Of a stretch of DNA of 64,000 nt, positions 33,710-43,840 are shown piece after piece. Both the position numbers and the translations under genes were made by a program. The stretch is from Thalassotalea sp. PP2-459 (GTDB taxonomy: Bacteria > Pseudomonadota > Gammaproteobacteria > Enterobacterales > Alteromonadaceae). The stretch covers positions 1-64,000 of the forward strand of contig NZ_MKQD01000029.1 of NCBI RefSeq assembly GCF_001913705.1, in the 5' to 3' direction. The stretch's first letter is position 1. The number at the start of each line of letters is the position of its first letter. Under the pieces are notes generated by a model. That model was not told where the DNA came from. It saw nothing but the letters and a program-made list of their open reading frames with translations, and ran no database searches.

Positions 33710-34952
33710 ATGTCAGATAAGTTGTTAGTAGTAGAAGACAGTAATTCGATAGCAGCTGTGATCAAAAAAATTGGTCAAACTTTAGGCTATCAAGTCACTG
33801 TGGCTAAGAGTCACGAAGATGTAGTTGCTATTTTAAAAGAAGATGCTTCTTTTTTTGCGGCTACATTAGATTATAACTTACCTGATGCTCAGCAAGGCGA
33901 AGTGATTAATACCGTGTTGTCACATGATATTCCAAGTGTGGTGATCACTGGTAAAATGGATGAAGAAACCCGGGCAAAAATTCTAGCACAACCGGTGATT
34001 GATTATATTCCGAAAGAAAACAGTCAAGCTTATATGTACCTAAAGCGGATACTATATTGGCAAAAAGCTAATAGAGGAACAGGGGTGTTAGTTGTCGATG
34101 ATTCGCGTTCTGCGCGTAATTACATAGTTCAATTATTAAAGCGACGAAATTTTGAAGTGTTTGTTGCCGATACAGGCCCTTCTGCCTTAAAAACAATGAA
34201 AGAACAACCCCATATAAAGCTGGTTCACCGATTTAGAAATGCCGATTATGGATGGCATTGAATTAACCAATGAGCTTCGCAAGCATTACAATAAAGAACA
34301 ACTTGCTATTGTTGGTATATCTGGAGCTGCTAATCCCATGTTGTCTGCGCGATTTATCAAAAATGGTGCTGATGATTTTCTACGTAAGCCGTTTTGTACT
34401 GAAGAATTTTATTGCCGAATGATGCAGAATATTGAAAATTTGCATAATATTGAGATGATTCAAAAAGCGGCAAACACCGATTACTTAACTGAATTACCTA
34501 ATCGCCGCGCTTTTTTTAGTGATGCTGAAAAATATTTAAAAGAATACATTGCTGCAGGTAATTGCTTTGGTTTAGTGATGATTGACATTGATTACTTTAA
34601 ACGTATTAATGATCAATATGGCCATGATGCCGGCGATCATATTTTAAAGTATTTAGCGCTTTATATGAGAAAACATATACCAAATAGTTTATTAGCAAGG
34701 TTAGGTGGTGAAGAGTTTGCTGTGTTAATTTCAGGAGAAAACCAAGAAGGTTTATATCAAGTGCTTGATAATTTCCGACAAAAGTTGTCTACTTCGACGG
34801 TAAAATACGCCCAGCAAGATATTCATTTTTCAGTCAGTATGGGCGTAGTGTTTAATAGTCATTTATCGCTTGCTGAACAAATGAATATTGCTGATCAAGG
34901 ACTATATCAATCAAAAGAAAATGGTCGTAATCAGATCACCATCATGGAGTGA
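33710..34952 (+). pseudogene. REC-REC-GGDEF response regulator, interrupted by a frameshift
   Basis: Two overlapping frames encode one PleD-like protein. The first frame (ATG at 33710, AGGTAAG upstream) gives a receiver domain with an Asp near LDYNLPD and the first half of a second receiver (VLVVDDSRSARNYI), then runs out of homology after EQPHIKLV and stops at 34261. The other frame resumes at FTDLEMPIMDG from about 34224, completes the second receiver (GISGA, RKPF) and gives a GGDEF domain with RLGGEEF. The shift maps to GGTTCACC near 34222-34229; two missing T would restore LVFTDLEMP. Either a real inactivating 2-bp loss or a sequence error. No slippery heptamer is seen. Confidence 0.88.
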
Positions 34953-34968
34953 ATACAACATCGAGGTG

Positions 34969-37089
34969 TTAAAAGCTCACTGATAACTGCGCGTTAAACC
35001 ATCGGCCTTTTTGCGGATATGGATGTACTGTTGTTCCCCCTTGTTGATACTGTTTATTCAACAGGTTATCAACACGCAATGCTAATGAAATGTGCTTACT
35101 GATTTGGTAACGTAAGTTGGAGTTTACTAATAAACTCGCATTAATTTTCTTTTCTGGTTGATAAAAGTTTACCCCACGCTCTGGATAATGATCCGTTAAT
35201 GACATGCCTTCCTGTTGAAGGTTGATAGGAGAAAACTGTTTGCCAATATAGCGTAAGCCAAGGTGTAGGCTAAGTTTATTATTAACGGGAAAATCAAAGG
35301 TGATATTAGCCGTGAGCTTGGGAATGTTATTAATGTAACTGCCAGTAACGGGTATTTTTTCGCTATTACTTACCGCCCGGTACGTTGCATTTGCCCGAAT
35401 ATTGAGGGCTGGTGTTAAGTATTGAACTTCTTGCTCGACCCCCCAAGAAGATAACTCACCTGCATTACTGTAATTGACGTTTTCGGTACTATTATCGCGA
35501 AAGATCACATCTTTTGACTGATCGTAAAAAAAGTTACTCGTAAGCTGCAAGTGATATTGAGGGATATTTATCGTTGGCGACATTTGCAAAGAGCGTAGTA
35601 TTTCAGGCTTTAATTGCGTAGCACCGATAAAGGATGAAAGGTTGGAAAATCGATTCCAATAAGTGGCGTCTACAAAGGCCTCTGAATAACTCAATTTAAA
35701 GCTGATGTCTTTATGTTGATATAATAAGCCAAGTCTCGGGCTTAGTTGATCGATGTTATTGGTCATCTTACGGTTCTTGTAGTCGTAACGTAAACCGATG
35801 TTACTTTGCCATTTATCAGTGATCGGATATTTATACTGTAAAAATCCTGAATAGTTACTTTCTGAACCATCGGGTAGTAATGGTTCGCTATTCGAGTTAA
35901 TTGTGAAGCTATTTGTGGCAGAAAGTACGGTACCGGCGTAAACTTTGTAGCTTTCAAGTTGTATGCCTAATAATAAGTCGCCGCCTTTGGCTTTAAATTC
36001 AACGGTGCTCGACACACCACCGGATAACTCTTTCCATGTGGGTGCTAAATAAACAGGTGTTATAGGATCAACAACGACTGCGGTTTCTGCAATATGTTGA
36101 TCAAAGTATAGACGATTTTTATTTACCCAAGCATCACCAGTTACGGTATTTGTAAAACCGAAATGCGTTGTTAAATAACCAAACCCTGGTCCCGTTCCGT
36201 TTACTTTTTCAAAACTGTCGTATTGATATGGTTCACCACTTAAGCCACCAGCAGTAAAGGGTTCAATATAGTGGCTACGTCGACGGTTGAGCAACCATTC
36301 ACCTGTTGGCGTAGTGATAGAAATGCCAATATCATAAGGATGCTTATCTTTAATGCCATAAATTATCGCTTCGCTATTGGGTTGAGGTTTTTCACTGTAA
36401 ATATTTTCAGGCGCAAGCGGGATTACTTCGCCATCTGCTTGATACATATCTGCCCACATCACAATATCGGCATGTGAAAAAGTTTTTGCTAAAAGAATGT
36501 TAGCAGATTTTTGACCGTGATTACCTACAGATAGATTTGCTTGCTGTTGTTCAATATCAGCAGCGGTTTTGAGGATGATATTAATGGTTGCCGTCAAAGA
36601 AACATTGCCGTATAGCGAAGAGGCTGGTCCTCTTAGCACTTCGATCTGTTTAATTTTATTTAACGAAATACTGTGATCTGGCGTTGCCATAGAATAACTT
36701 CTACTGTTGAAGCGATGACCATTAACCATAATGAGTATCTTTTGTTGGGCTGAGGTAAAAATACCGCGAGCTGAAATATTGATTTCATTTTGATCTTCTA
36801 CGTGGGTAAATCCAGGCACATATGTGAGTAACAATTCTTTTAACGTTTGTGCGCCACTTTGTTTAATCATTGAATCAGTAATTAAGCTTACTGGTACAGG
36901 AGCTTGGGCAACAGTTTCTTCAGATAGTGAGGCAACGGTAACTTTAGTGTCAATTAATTGTTGAAGGGAAAAATGGAGAAAATCATCATGATTAGCAGGT
37001 TGTGCTGCCGTAGGGTAATTTGCATTAGCCTGATGAGCTAGGCCTACTAACAACAATAACGCAATATGGATAATAGACTTGCTAAGCAT
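34969..37089 (-). CDS. TonB-dependent outer-membrane receptor
   Basis: The 706-residue protein has a signal peptide (cleavage likely after HQANA), a plug domain (SLITDSMIKQSGAQTLKELL, then IEVLRGPASSLYG) and a long beta-barrel ending in phenylalanine (QLSVSF). The overall form resembles the BtuB/CirA-type receptors with KVTVASLSEE near the N-terminus as the TonB-box region. The ligand (siderophore, vitamin or other) cannot be read. It is divergent from the YfiR-histidine kinase gene, with a shared 129-bp promoter region, hinting at linked control. Confidence 0.88.
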   Translation of the reverse strand: MLSKSIIHIALLLLVGLAHQANANYPTAAQPANHDDFLHFSLQQLIDTKVTVASLSEETVAQAPVPVSLITDSMIKQSGAQTLKELLLTYVPGFTHVEDQNEINISARGIFTSAQQKILIMVNGHRFNSRSYSMATPDHSISLNKIKQIEVLRGPASSLYGNVSLTATINIILKTAADIEQQQANLSVGNHGQKSANILLAKTFSHADIVMWADMYQADGEVIPLAPENIYSEKPQPNSEAIIYGIKDKHPYDIGISITTPTGEWLLNRRRSHYIEPFTAGGLSGEPYQYDSFEKVNGTGPGFGYLTTHFGFTNTVTGDAWVNKNRLYFDQHIAETAVVVDPITPVYLAPTWKELSGGVSSTVEFKAKGGDLLLGIQLESYKVYAGTVLSATNSFTINSNSEPLLPDGSESNYSGFLQYKYPITDKWQSNIGLRYDYKNRKMTNNIDQLSPRLGLLYQHKDISFKLSYSEAFVDATYWNRFSNLSSFIGATQLKPEILRSLQMSPTINIPQYHLQLTSNFFYDQSKDVIFRDNSTENVNYSNAGELSSWGVEQEVQYLTPALNIRANATYRAVSNSEKIPVTGSYINNIPKLTANITFDFPVNNKLSLHLGLRYIGKQFSPINLQQEGMSLTDHYPERGVNFYQPEKKINASLLVNSNLRYQISKHISLALRVDNLLNKQYQQGGTTVHPYPQKGRWFNAQLSVSF

Positions 37090-37218
37090 TTAATTCTTAT
37101 TGTTATTTTTTATATTGTTAGATTAACCTACGAAGAACTTAGCGGTCAAATTTAGCAGGTGATTTATGATGAAAAAGTCAGTACAGTATTCATAATAATA
37201 ATAAAAGGTATGGTATTT

Positions 37219-39120
37219 ATGTCCAGCTGGTGGCGTAAAAAACGGGGTATAGTGGCAATGATTCTATCTTGCCAATTGCTGATTGTGTGTACACTTCATG
37301 CTCAGCAACTCAGCAGTGATAAAATCAAAACAGCTTATCTTTATAATTTTATTAAGCATGTAGCTTGGCCATCGGAAGATAAAAAAAACGCTTTTACTAT
37401 TGCCGTATATCAAGACACAGATTTTTATCATAAAGTACAAAAAGAGTTAGCGAGAAAACAGGTTAAGAAAAAGCCAATCGTGGTAACGTTAGCGAATTCA
37501 ACACAACAAGCGGCAAAGGCAGATCTCGTATTTGTTAATGTCATCGATAAGTTTGATTTGAGTGTTGTTGCGTCAGATCTCAGAAAAACCGATACTTTGC
37601 TTGTTACCTTCAATAGCTTGGATAAGCATCATGTGATGTTAAATTTATTTTTTAACTCTAGGACTTCTGCGATCGAATTTGAGGTCAATAAGTCCAATAT
37701 TGTCTATGAAGGGTTAACTATCTCCAAAGAATTGTTATTGCTTGGTGGTACTGAAATTGATATTGCTGAGCTGTATCGAGAAACGGAACTGGCGATGCAA
37801 GAAATGCGTAAAAGAGAAACGCAATTACATAACGATTTACAACACCAAAGTGAAGCGCTAGCGGTAACGGCAAAAAGGTTGCATGTATTAGATCAACAAC
37901 TGAATGAACGACAACAAATAGCAGAGCAGCGGCAAATACAATTAATCGCGTTAAAAAAAGACATTGAACGACAAAAACAAGCGGTAGCGATAAAAGAAAA
38001 GCAATTAAGTGATATGGTCGGCCAGTTAACGACAATTAGAAAAAAATTAAAAACTCAGCAGAAGTCTGTTATTGAAAAAGAGCAAGAAAGCAGCGATATG
38101 GAGAGTCGTATTGCGTTTAATCGCGAAGTGATCGCCAAACAAAAATCACAAATTGACCAACAAGGTCAGCAACTAAATCAAAAGAATGTTGAACTAGCCG
38201 CGCGTACAGAAATGATTGAGCAGCAGCAGTTTTACCTTATGGTACTTGCTGTTGTTATTTGTATTGCCGTTTTTGTTAGTATTTTATTGGTGTGGTTTAT
38301 CGTCAAAAATATGCGCACTACGCGGAAATTGAGCTTAACATTAAATAATTTAAAAGAAATGCAAAACCAGTTAGTGCAATCAGAAAAGCTTGCATCTTTA
38401 GGCAAGCTCACTGCAGGTGTTGCTCACGAAATCAATACACCACTAGGTATTGCGTTAACCTCAACCAGTTCTGCATTAGAAAACACGCATGAAATTCAAC
38501 AATATTTTGAATTAAACAATTTAACAAAGTCGCAGATGCGCAAATATTTTGATTCGATTGATCAGGCCTCAAGACTTAATATGTCGTCACTTAACAGAGT
38601 CATTGAATTATTAAATAACTTTAAGCAAGTAGCAGCAGATCAGGTAGTTGGCGAAGCGAGAGAAATTAATTTGGTCGACTATAGCCATGAAATAATGCAA
38701 ACGCTATCAGCAGAAATGAAGCGAAATCATGTCACCTATGAAATCAATGGCCCTGAAAACATTGATATAAAAACAATCCCTGGAGCCCTAGCTCAAGTGT
38801 TCACTAATTTAGTCACCAATTCAATTAAGCATGGGTTTGAAAATAGAGCCTCAGGGAAAATAACCTTAAACCTAAGCGTGCAAGGAAGTTGGGTTACGAT
38901 AGTATATAAAGATAATGGCGAGGGTATGGAACCCGAGGTGTTACTTAATATTTTTGAACCATTTTATACCACAAAAAGAAATAGTGGCGGCACCGGTCTA
39001 GGTATGAATATTGTTTATAATATCATTAAACAGCAATTACACGGTGATATTACGATTGAAAGCACCCCAAGTGAAGGTGCACTGTTCAATATAACCATAC
39101 CAACATCAATTGACCGTTAG
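37219..39120 (+). CDS. YfiR-domain sensor histidine kinase
   Basis: From N- to C-terminus: signal peptide (to HAQQL), a YfiR/DUF4154 periplasmic domain (KIKTAYLYNFIKHVAWP to about residue 170), a long Gln/Lys coiled coil (180-335), one TM segment (about 338-363), a HisKA domain with phospho-acceptor H403 (GVAHEINTPLG), and a HATPase with VTNSIKHGFE, DNGEGM and GGTGLGMNI. YfiR normally is a separate periplasmic repressor of the diguanylate cyclase YfiN; here it is fused to a kinase. I use the ATG at 37219 (AAAAGG about 11 nt upstream) rather than a GTG at 37159. Its last 4 bp overlap rarD on the other strand. No response regulator is adjacent downstream. Confidence 0.87.
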   Translation: MSSWWRKKRGIVAMILSCQLLIVCTLHAQQLSSDKIKTAYLYNFIKHVAWPSEDKKNAFTIAVYQDTDFYHKVQKELARKQVKKKPIVVTLANSTQQAAKADLVFVNVIDKFDLSVVASDLRKTDTLLVTFNSLDKHHVMLNLFFNSRTSAIEFEVNKSNIVYEGLTISKELLLLGGTEIDIAELYRETELAMQEMRKRETQLHNDLQHQSEALAVTAKRLHVLDQQLNERQQIAEQRQIQLIALKKDIERQKQAVAIKEKQLSDMVGQLTTIRKKLKTQQKSVIEKEQESSDMESRIAFNREVIAKQKSQIDQQGQQLNQKNVELAARTEMIEQQQFYLMVLAVVICIAVFVSILLVWFIVKNMRTTRKLSLTLNNLKEMQNQLVQSEKLASLGKLTAGVAHEINTPLGIALTSTSSALENTHEIQQYFELNNLTKSQMRKYFDSIDQASRLNMSSLNRVIELLNNFKQVAADQVVGEAREINLVDYSHEIMQTLSAEMKRNHVTYEINGPENIDIKTIPGALAQVFTNLVTNSIKHGFENRASGKITLNLSVQGSWVTIVYKDNGEGMEPEVLLNIFEPFYTTKRNSGGTGLGMNIVYNIIKQQLHGDITIESTPSEGALFNITIPTSIDR

Positions 39121-40004
39121 CAAACGTTATGTCGATATTTGTATGTGTCGATGCAATAAATAATCAGTGCTAACCAAATAAAACCAAACGTGAGTAATTT
39201 CTCATGGCTCACTTGTTCTTGATAGAAAAAGACCGCTAATAAAAACATGATACTTGGCCCAATATATTGGAAAAAGCCAATAGTAGATAGCGTTAGCCGT
39301 TTTGCCGCCGCGGTGAAGCATAGCAGTGGCGCGGTAGTTACAATGCCTGTTACGATCAGAAAAGTGTTTAGTGTTATGGTGTTGTTAATCATGTTGCTGG
39401 TGCTGGTTTCAACAAAAAATAACCAATAACAAATAGCTATAGGCATCATGATGAATGATTCGATAAGCAGACCGACAATAGAGTCAACGTGTATCTTTTT
39501 TCGTAATAAACCATAAATGGCGAATGAAATTGCTAAAGTGAGTGAAATAATCGGTAACGTGCCTAGCGTAAACAATTGAATTAACACGCCTAAAATAGCT
39601 AAAGCAACAGCAAATATTTGCCATTTTCGTAACCTTTCACCTAAAAATAGCATGCCAAAAGCAACATTAATTAGTGGGTTGATATAGTAACCTAGGCTTG
39701 CATCAAGAATGTGATTGTTGTTTATGGCCCAAATGAACACAAACCAATTGAAGGCTAAAAAGCATGCGCTTAGTGCAAGTTTCCCTATAGTGCTTGGTGA
39801 TTTAAATAAAGTAGAAGCTATACGTCGTTTTGGAGTGAGCAGTACAAAGCTTAGTAAAAGTAAGCATGACCACAGAATACGATGCACCATAATTTCATCA
39901 GCAGGCACATGCTCAATGAGTTTAAAATAGATAGGGGCTAAACCCCATAACACATAGGCAGCTACGGCATTAATAACGCCTAATTTTTGTTCTTGCTGAG
40001 TCAT
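39117..40004 (-). CDS. rarD: EamA family permease RarD
   Basis: The 295-residue protein has ten TM segments in two EamA repeats and the RarD-specific motifs GVINAVAAYVLWGLAPIYFKL (residues 8-28, noted by ends) and SLGYYINPLINVAFGMLFLGERL (middle GYYINPL). Substrate is unknown; the E. coli name comes from a chloramphenicol phenotype. rarD-yigI-recQ order follows E. coli except that pldA is missing. Confidence 0.92.
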   Translation of the reverse strand: MTQQEQKLGVINAVAAYVLWGLAPIYFKLIEHVPADEIMVHRILWSCLLLLSFVLLTPKRRIASTLFKSPSTIGKLALSACFLAFNWFVFIWAINNNHILDASLGYYINPLINVAFGMLFLGERLRKWQIFAVALAILGVLIQLFTLGTLPIISLTLAISFAIYGLLRKKIHVDSIVGLLIESFIMMPIAICYWLFFVETSTSNMINNTITLNTFLIVTGIVTTAPLLCFTAAAKRLTLSTIGFFQYIGPSIMFLLAVFFYQEQVSHEKLLTFGFIWLALIIYCIDTYKYRHNVC

Positions 40005-40172
40005 GGTATATGCGCTGATTAAATATATATTTTATCATGACTTATGCTAAGTTAATTAATTATTTAATTAGGCGCTTCACTTATTTATCGGGAACAATCC
40101 CATCAAAAAGTGTAGTTTTGTACAATTACCAAATATAATGTTGAAAAGGTGTACAGCAAAGTTCAATACGGC

Positions 40173-40628
40173 CTAGCCAACCATATAGGTACCCGTGCCG
40201 AATGCGATATGCACTCCCTCTTCGTTATGTAGCTCCATTCTTGCTACTGCTACCTTACTGCCGCTGCGAATAATACGAGCGGTCGCTACAAACGCTTGAC
40301 CACGGCCTGGGCGCAAAAAGTCAGTGCGTAAATCAATAGTGCCTAATTTAGATAAACTTCGTGCAATATTGGCTTCCGACGTATCATCAAGATGCTCAAT
40401 GATGTTAGCTGCTGCAACAATACCGCCAGCGAGATCTAAGGCAGAAGCTGTTACGCCGCCGTGTAATATTTTCTGCATTGGATTACCAATAAGTTTATCT
40501 TGCCATTGAAAGCGTATTTCTGAGGTTTGAGTATCGAAAGTTATGATCTCTAACCCTAGCAATTGATTAAAAGGCATGCCACTGTTCCAAAAGTGGGCAA
40601 TTTGTTTAAAAACGTCGGCTTGATTCAT
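40173..40628 (-). CDS. yigI: Hotdog-fold acyl-CoA thioesterase, YigI type
   Basis: The 151-residue protein is a PaaI-like hotdog thioesterase with LHGGVTASALDLAGG (active-site loop) and RTDFLRPGRGQAFVATARI (final strands). Its location between rarD and recQ matches E. coli yigI, an acyl-CoA thioesterase, which supports the symbol. It is divergent from recQ across about 120 bp. The 168-bp gap before rarD is AT-rich and shows nothing clear. Confidence 0.85.
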   Translation of the reverse strand: MNQADVFKQIAHFWNSGMPFNQLLGLEIITFDTQTSEIRFQWQDKLIGNPMQKILHGGVTASALDLAGGIVAAANIIEHLDDTSEANIARSLSKLGTIDLRTDFLRPGRGQAFVATARIIRSGSKVAVARMELHNEEGVHIAFGTGTYMVG

Positions 40629-40751
40629 AATGTCTGGTCGGATGAGAGTGATAAGGTAAAGTGTGCACCGTTTTTAGTGAAAAAGAAAGTTTTCTTCTTG
40701 AGGTGATAATCGGGTAAAATATGCCTTTCATTTATTTCAGAAGATTTTCCA

Positions 40752-42566
40752 TTGAGTGATCTATCAGTAGCTGAACCGTTAAATACTTTGCAACAAAATT
40801 TGCAAGAAATTTTTGGTTATTCTGAATTTAGAGCAGGTCAGCAGCACGTTATAGAGCAAATTATTTCAGGCAGAGATTGTTTGGTGTTAATGCCTACTGG
40901 TGGTGGTAAGTCTTTGTGTTATCAATTACCCGCAACCTTGCTAAAGGGTATAACGATTGTTGTTTCTCCGCTGATTGCCTTGATGAAAGATCAGGTTGAT
41001 AGCTTGAATAGGCAAGGTATTCCTGCTGCCTATGTTAATTCGTCATTGTCGAATGAACAAATACAAGACACTTTTAGTCGGCTCGCGAGTGGGAAATTAA
41101 CCCTGCTATATGTTGCGCCAGAGCGATTAACACAGCATTATTTTTTACAAGGATTGCATAACTTACCGATTCGTTTATTTGCCATTGATGAAGCACATTG
41201 CATTTCACAATGGGGTCATGACTTTAGACCTGCATATACGCGACTATCGATATTAAAAGCGCAATTTCCTGCGATTCCTGTGGTGGCATTAACCGCAACC
41301 GCTGACGTGACAACTAGGAAAGATATTTTACAACAGCTAAATTTGCATGATCCTTATATTCAATTAGACAGCTTTGATCGGCCGAATATACGACTAACCA
41401 TGGCAGAGAAATATCGAGGCGCCACGCAAGTGATAAGTTACATCAAAAAGCGTGGACAAGATGCGGGCATTATTTATTGTAGCAGTCGTTGGCAAGTAGA
41501 AAAATTAAGCGAAACCTTGGCAAAAGCAGGTATAAATTGTGCCGCTTATCATGCAGGAATGGAGCATAGTATTCGTGCAGTAGTACAAGATGGTTTCGCT
41601 AAAGATAATATTCAAGTGGTGGTGGCAACCGTTGCTTTTGGTTTAGGTATTAACAAGCCGAATATCCGCTTTGTTATTCATTTTGAACCACCAAGAACCC
41701 TAGAAGCCTACTATCAAGAAATTGGTCGGGCAGGACGAGACGGCCTTAATGCAGAGGCGCTATATTTACACGATGAAAAAGATGTTTCGCGTATCCAAAA
41801 GCGCATACAAGAAACGGAAAACGAACATAAGCGTAACGTAGAGTTATTAAGATTTGCCTCGGTAAATGATTTTGTTGAATCTCAAACGTGTCGTCGGCAG
41901 TTAGTACTGAATTATTTTGCGGAATTTACCACATCAGGTTGTGGCAATTGTGACATTTGCTTAGACCCACCAAGTCAATTTGATGGCTTGAAGGTTGCTC
42001 AAATGGTGTTATCGTGCGTATATCGTAGTAATCAACAACATAATGCAAATTATGTTATTGATGTATTACGTGGCCAGTTAACAGAAGTCATTGCTCAGGC
42101 ACAGCATCAACAATTATCAACGTTTGGTATTGGTCGAGATAAAACACCAGGGTATTGGTACGCGATTATTCGTCAATTGATACATTTAGGCTACTTACAA
42201 CAAGATATAGCGAACCATTCAGCGCTGATGTTAACGCAAGCCTCTCGTTCGATTTTAACCGGTGAGCAAGCCTTGAGTTTAGCAACGCCTAGATTACAAA
42301 AAGCCAGTTATTGGCGGCAGGATAAACAATCTGGGCAATATGACCGTGTATTATTTGCCAAGCTGCGAGAGTTGCGAAAAACCTTGGCAGACAGCGAAGA
42401 CATACCGCCTTATATTGTGTTTAATGATGCGACGTTGTCGGAATTAGCGCGCTTTAAACCGAAAACACCGACAGAAATGCTCAATATCTCAGGGATAGGT
42501 CAAACAAAGTTAGCACGTTATGGTGCGCCGTTTTTAAGTGTAATAAATGAAGTAATCGATAAGTAA
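40752..42566 (+). CDS. recQ: ATP-dependent DNA helicase RecQ
   Basis: RecQ is a 3'-5' helicase in the RecF recombination pathway. Motifs: aromatic GYSEFRAGQ (motif 0), PTGGGKS (48-54), DEAH (144-147), the zinc cysteines in QTCRRQLVLNYF and CGNCDIC, and an HRDC domain at the C-terminus. Length is 604. The start is a TTG giving MSDLSVAEPL, which aligns with the family N-terminus; no closer ATG fits. Confidence 0.96.
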   Translation: MSDLSVAEPLNTLQQNLQEIFGYSEFRAGQQHVIEQIISGRDCLVLMPTGGGKSLCYQLPATLLKGITIVVSPLIALMKDQVDSLNRQGIPAAYVNSSLSNEQIQDTFSRLASGKLTLLYVAPERLTQHYFLQGLHNLPIRLFAIDEAHCISQWGHDFRPAYTRLSILKAQFPAIPVVALTATADVTTRKDILQQLNLHDPYIQLDSFDRPNIRLTMAEKYRGATQVISYIKKRGQDAGIIYCSSRWQVEKLSETLAKAGINCAAYHAGMEHSIRAVVQDGFAKDNIQVVVATVAFGLGINKPNIRFVIHFEPPRTLEAYYQEIGRAGRDGLNAEALYLHDEKDVSRIQKRIQETENEHKRNVELLRFASVNDFVESQTCRRQLVLNYFAEFTTSGCGNCDICLDPPSQFDGLKVAQMVLSCVYRSNQQHNANYVIDVLRGQLTEVIAQAQHQQLSTFGIGRDKTPGYWYAIIRQLIHLGYLQQDIANHSALMLTQASRSILTGEQALSLATPRLQKASYWRQDKQSGQYDRVLFAKLRELRKTLADSEDIPPYIVFNDATLSELARFKPKTPTEMLNISGIGQTKLARYGAPFLSVINEVIDK

Positions 42567-42572
42567 GGTAAG

Positions 42573-42597
42573 AAAAAGCGCTCATGGAGCGCTTTTA
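42573..42597 (+). terminator. Bidirectional terminator between recQ and cytochrome c
   Basis: AAAAGCGCTC and GAGCGCTTTT form a perfect 10-bp stem with loop ATG. The A and T runs on the two sides let it end both recQ and the convergent cytochrome gene. Confidence 0.9.
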
Positions 42598-42605
42598 AAG
42601 AGAAA

Positions 42606-42905
42606 TTATTTTAAACTCGCGTAATAAGCCGCTAAGTTTTTCATATCTTCATCAGTTAAAGGCATTGCCATACCTGTCATCATCGGATCTTTACGGGCAC
42701 CTGATTTAAAGTCTTTTAATTGCTTATAAAGGTACTGTTCTTGTTGCCCTGCTAAATTAGGGTACATTGGCGTTGTAGATATGCCCGTTGCACCATGGCA
42801 AACGCCACAGGTTGCTGCTTTTTCTTTACCTTTGGCGATATCGCCTGCGAAAACCGGAGATGCCATCATCACAGTAGCAGCAATTGCTAACGTAAATATT
42901 TTCAT
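42606..42905 (-). CDS. Small periplasmic c-type cytochrome
   Basis: The 99-residue protein has a signal peptide ending at VFA, one heme site CGVCH (residues 33-37) and a Met-rich segment ([20 protein letters not shown]) giving the axial Met. It resembles the cytochrome c5/c553 class used as soluble electron carrier to terminal oxidases. It is monocistronic. The precise redox partner is unknown. Confidence 0.92.
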   Translation of the reverse strand: MKIFTLAIAATVMMASPVFAGDIAKGKEKAATCGVCHGATGISTTPMYPNLAGQQEQYLYKQLKDFKSGARKDPMMTGMAMPLTDEDMKNLAAYYASLK

Positions 42906-43034
42906 GCCTATATCTCTCTATCTTTGATTAGAAAATTTAATTGCCTAGCCAGATTATATGAAAAAACAGCATAGCTGTCTCAGATTTTTTTTGTATTATA
43001 TGCAATAGATCAATATTTCCTAGAGGTAAATCAA

Positions 43035-43364
43035 TTGTCTTGGTTTTTTAATAAAATAAAGTGGCAGCAACAAAATGATGTTATAAGCATTGATACTGAA
43101 AAAGTTGAGTCGTTATCACCTTTTACTTGGGAACAAGAAGACATTCCCGAAATATTTTCAGAAATATCGAGCTGCAATGAACAATTATCCCTTAAAAGTA
43201 CACACTTAGGCGCTGATCGTGTTAGTTATGAAGTCTGTTGGTTTGATTCGGTGTATTGGTTGCATTTTGAATGTTACAGTCAATCTATTTGGTTCGAGGC
43301 ACTTGATTCAACAGCGATGAAAAATATTAACCCCTTATATGATTATTTAACAGGTAATGCATAA
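43035..43364 (+). CDS. Small conserved protein, probably DUF3630 family
   Basis: The 109-residue acidic, aromatic-rich protein has no signal peptide or TM. The closing part (SVYWLHFECYSQSIWFEAL) and the setting match the DUF3630 family of marine gammaproteobacteria as I recall it. The start is TTG with AGAGGT 8 nt upstream. It is coupled to the DUF523 gene by TAATG. Function unknown. Confidence 0.75.
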   Translation: MSWFFNKIKWQQQNDVISIDTEKVESLSPFTWEQEDIPEIFSEISSCNEQLSLKSTHLGADRVSYEVCWFDSVYWLHFECYSQSIWFEALDSTAMKNINPLYDYLTGNA

Positions 43365-43840
43365 TGGAAAAAATTCTTGTCAGTGCATGTTTAATGGGAG
43401 ATCTGGTTAGATACGATGGTGGACATCAGCAGTTAGTCAATAAAACGTTCGAACAATGGCAGCATGAAGGTAGGCTAGTGAAGGTGTGCCCTGAAGTGGT
43501 GGGCGGGTTATCAACACCTAGAGCGCCGGCTGAAAGAGTGTTAAAGGACAATTTAGTAATAGATGTATCAGGAAAAGATGTGACTCACGCTTTTACCCGA
43601 GGGGCAAATATCGCGCTGTCGATTTGTCTTGAGCAACAGATTAAATACGCCTTATTAAAAGATTCTAGCCCTTCTTGCGGAAGCAATACCATTTATGACG
43701 GGCGGTTTACTGGTAGCAAAATATCAGGGGTGGGTTTAACGACCGAGCTACTACGACAACATGACATTGAAGTTTATAGTGAAAATACGGTGTTATTATT
43801 AGCTGAAAAGCTAACACATAATGAAAAAAAGTTTAGCTAG
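43364..43840 (+). CDS. DUF523 family protein
   Basis: The 158-residue protein has the family motifs ILVSACLMGDLVRYDGGH, VCPEVVGGLSTPRAPAE and LKDSSPSCGSNTIYDG with conserved cysteines that could bind metal or a cluster. Function is not established. It is coupled to the gene before it and converges on the GGDEF gene with an 8-bp overlap. Confidence 0.92.
   Translation: MEKILVSACLMGDLVRYDGGHQQLVNKTFEQWQHEGRLVKVCPEVVGGLSTPRAPAERVLKDNLVIDVSGKDVTHAFTRGANIALSICLEQQIKYALLKDSSPSCGSNTIYDGRFTGSKISGVGLTTELLRQHDIEVYSENTVLLLAEKLTHNEKKFS

Noticed and set aside
34222-34262. Programmed frameshift in the REC-REC-GGDEF gene
   Set aside because: No slippery heptamer, no nearby zero-frame stop at the shift point and no downstream structure evident; a 2-bp loss or sequence error is simpler.
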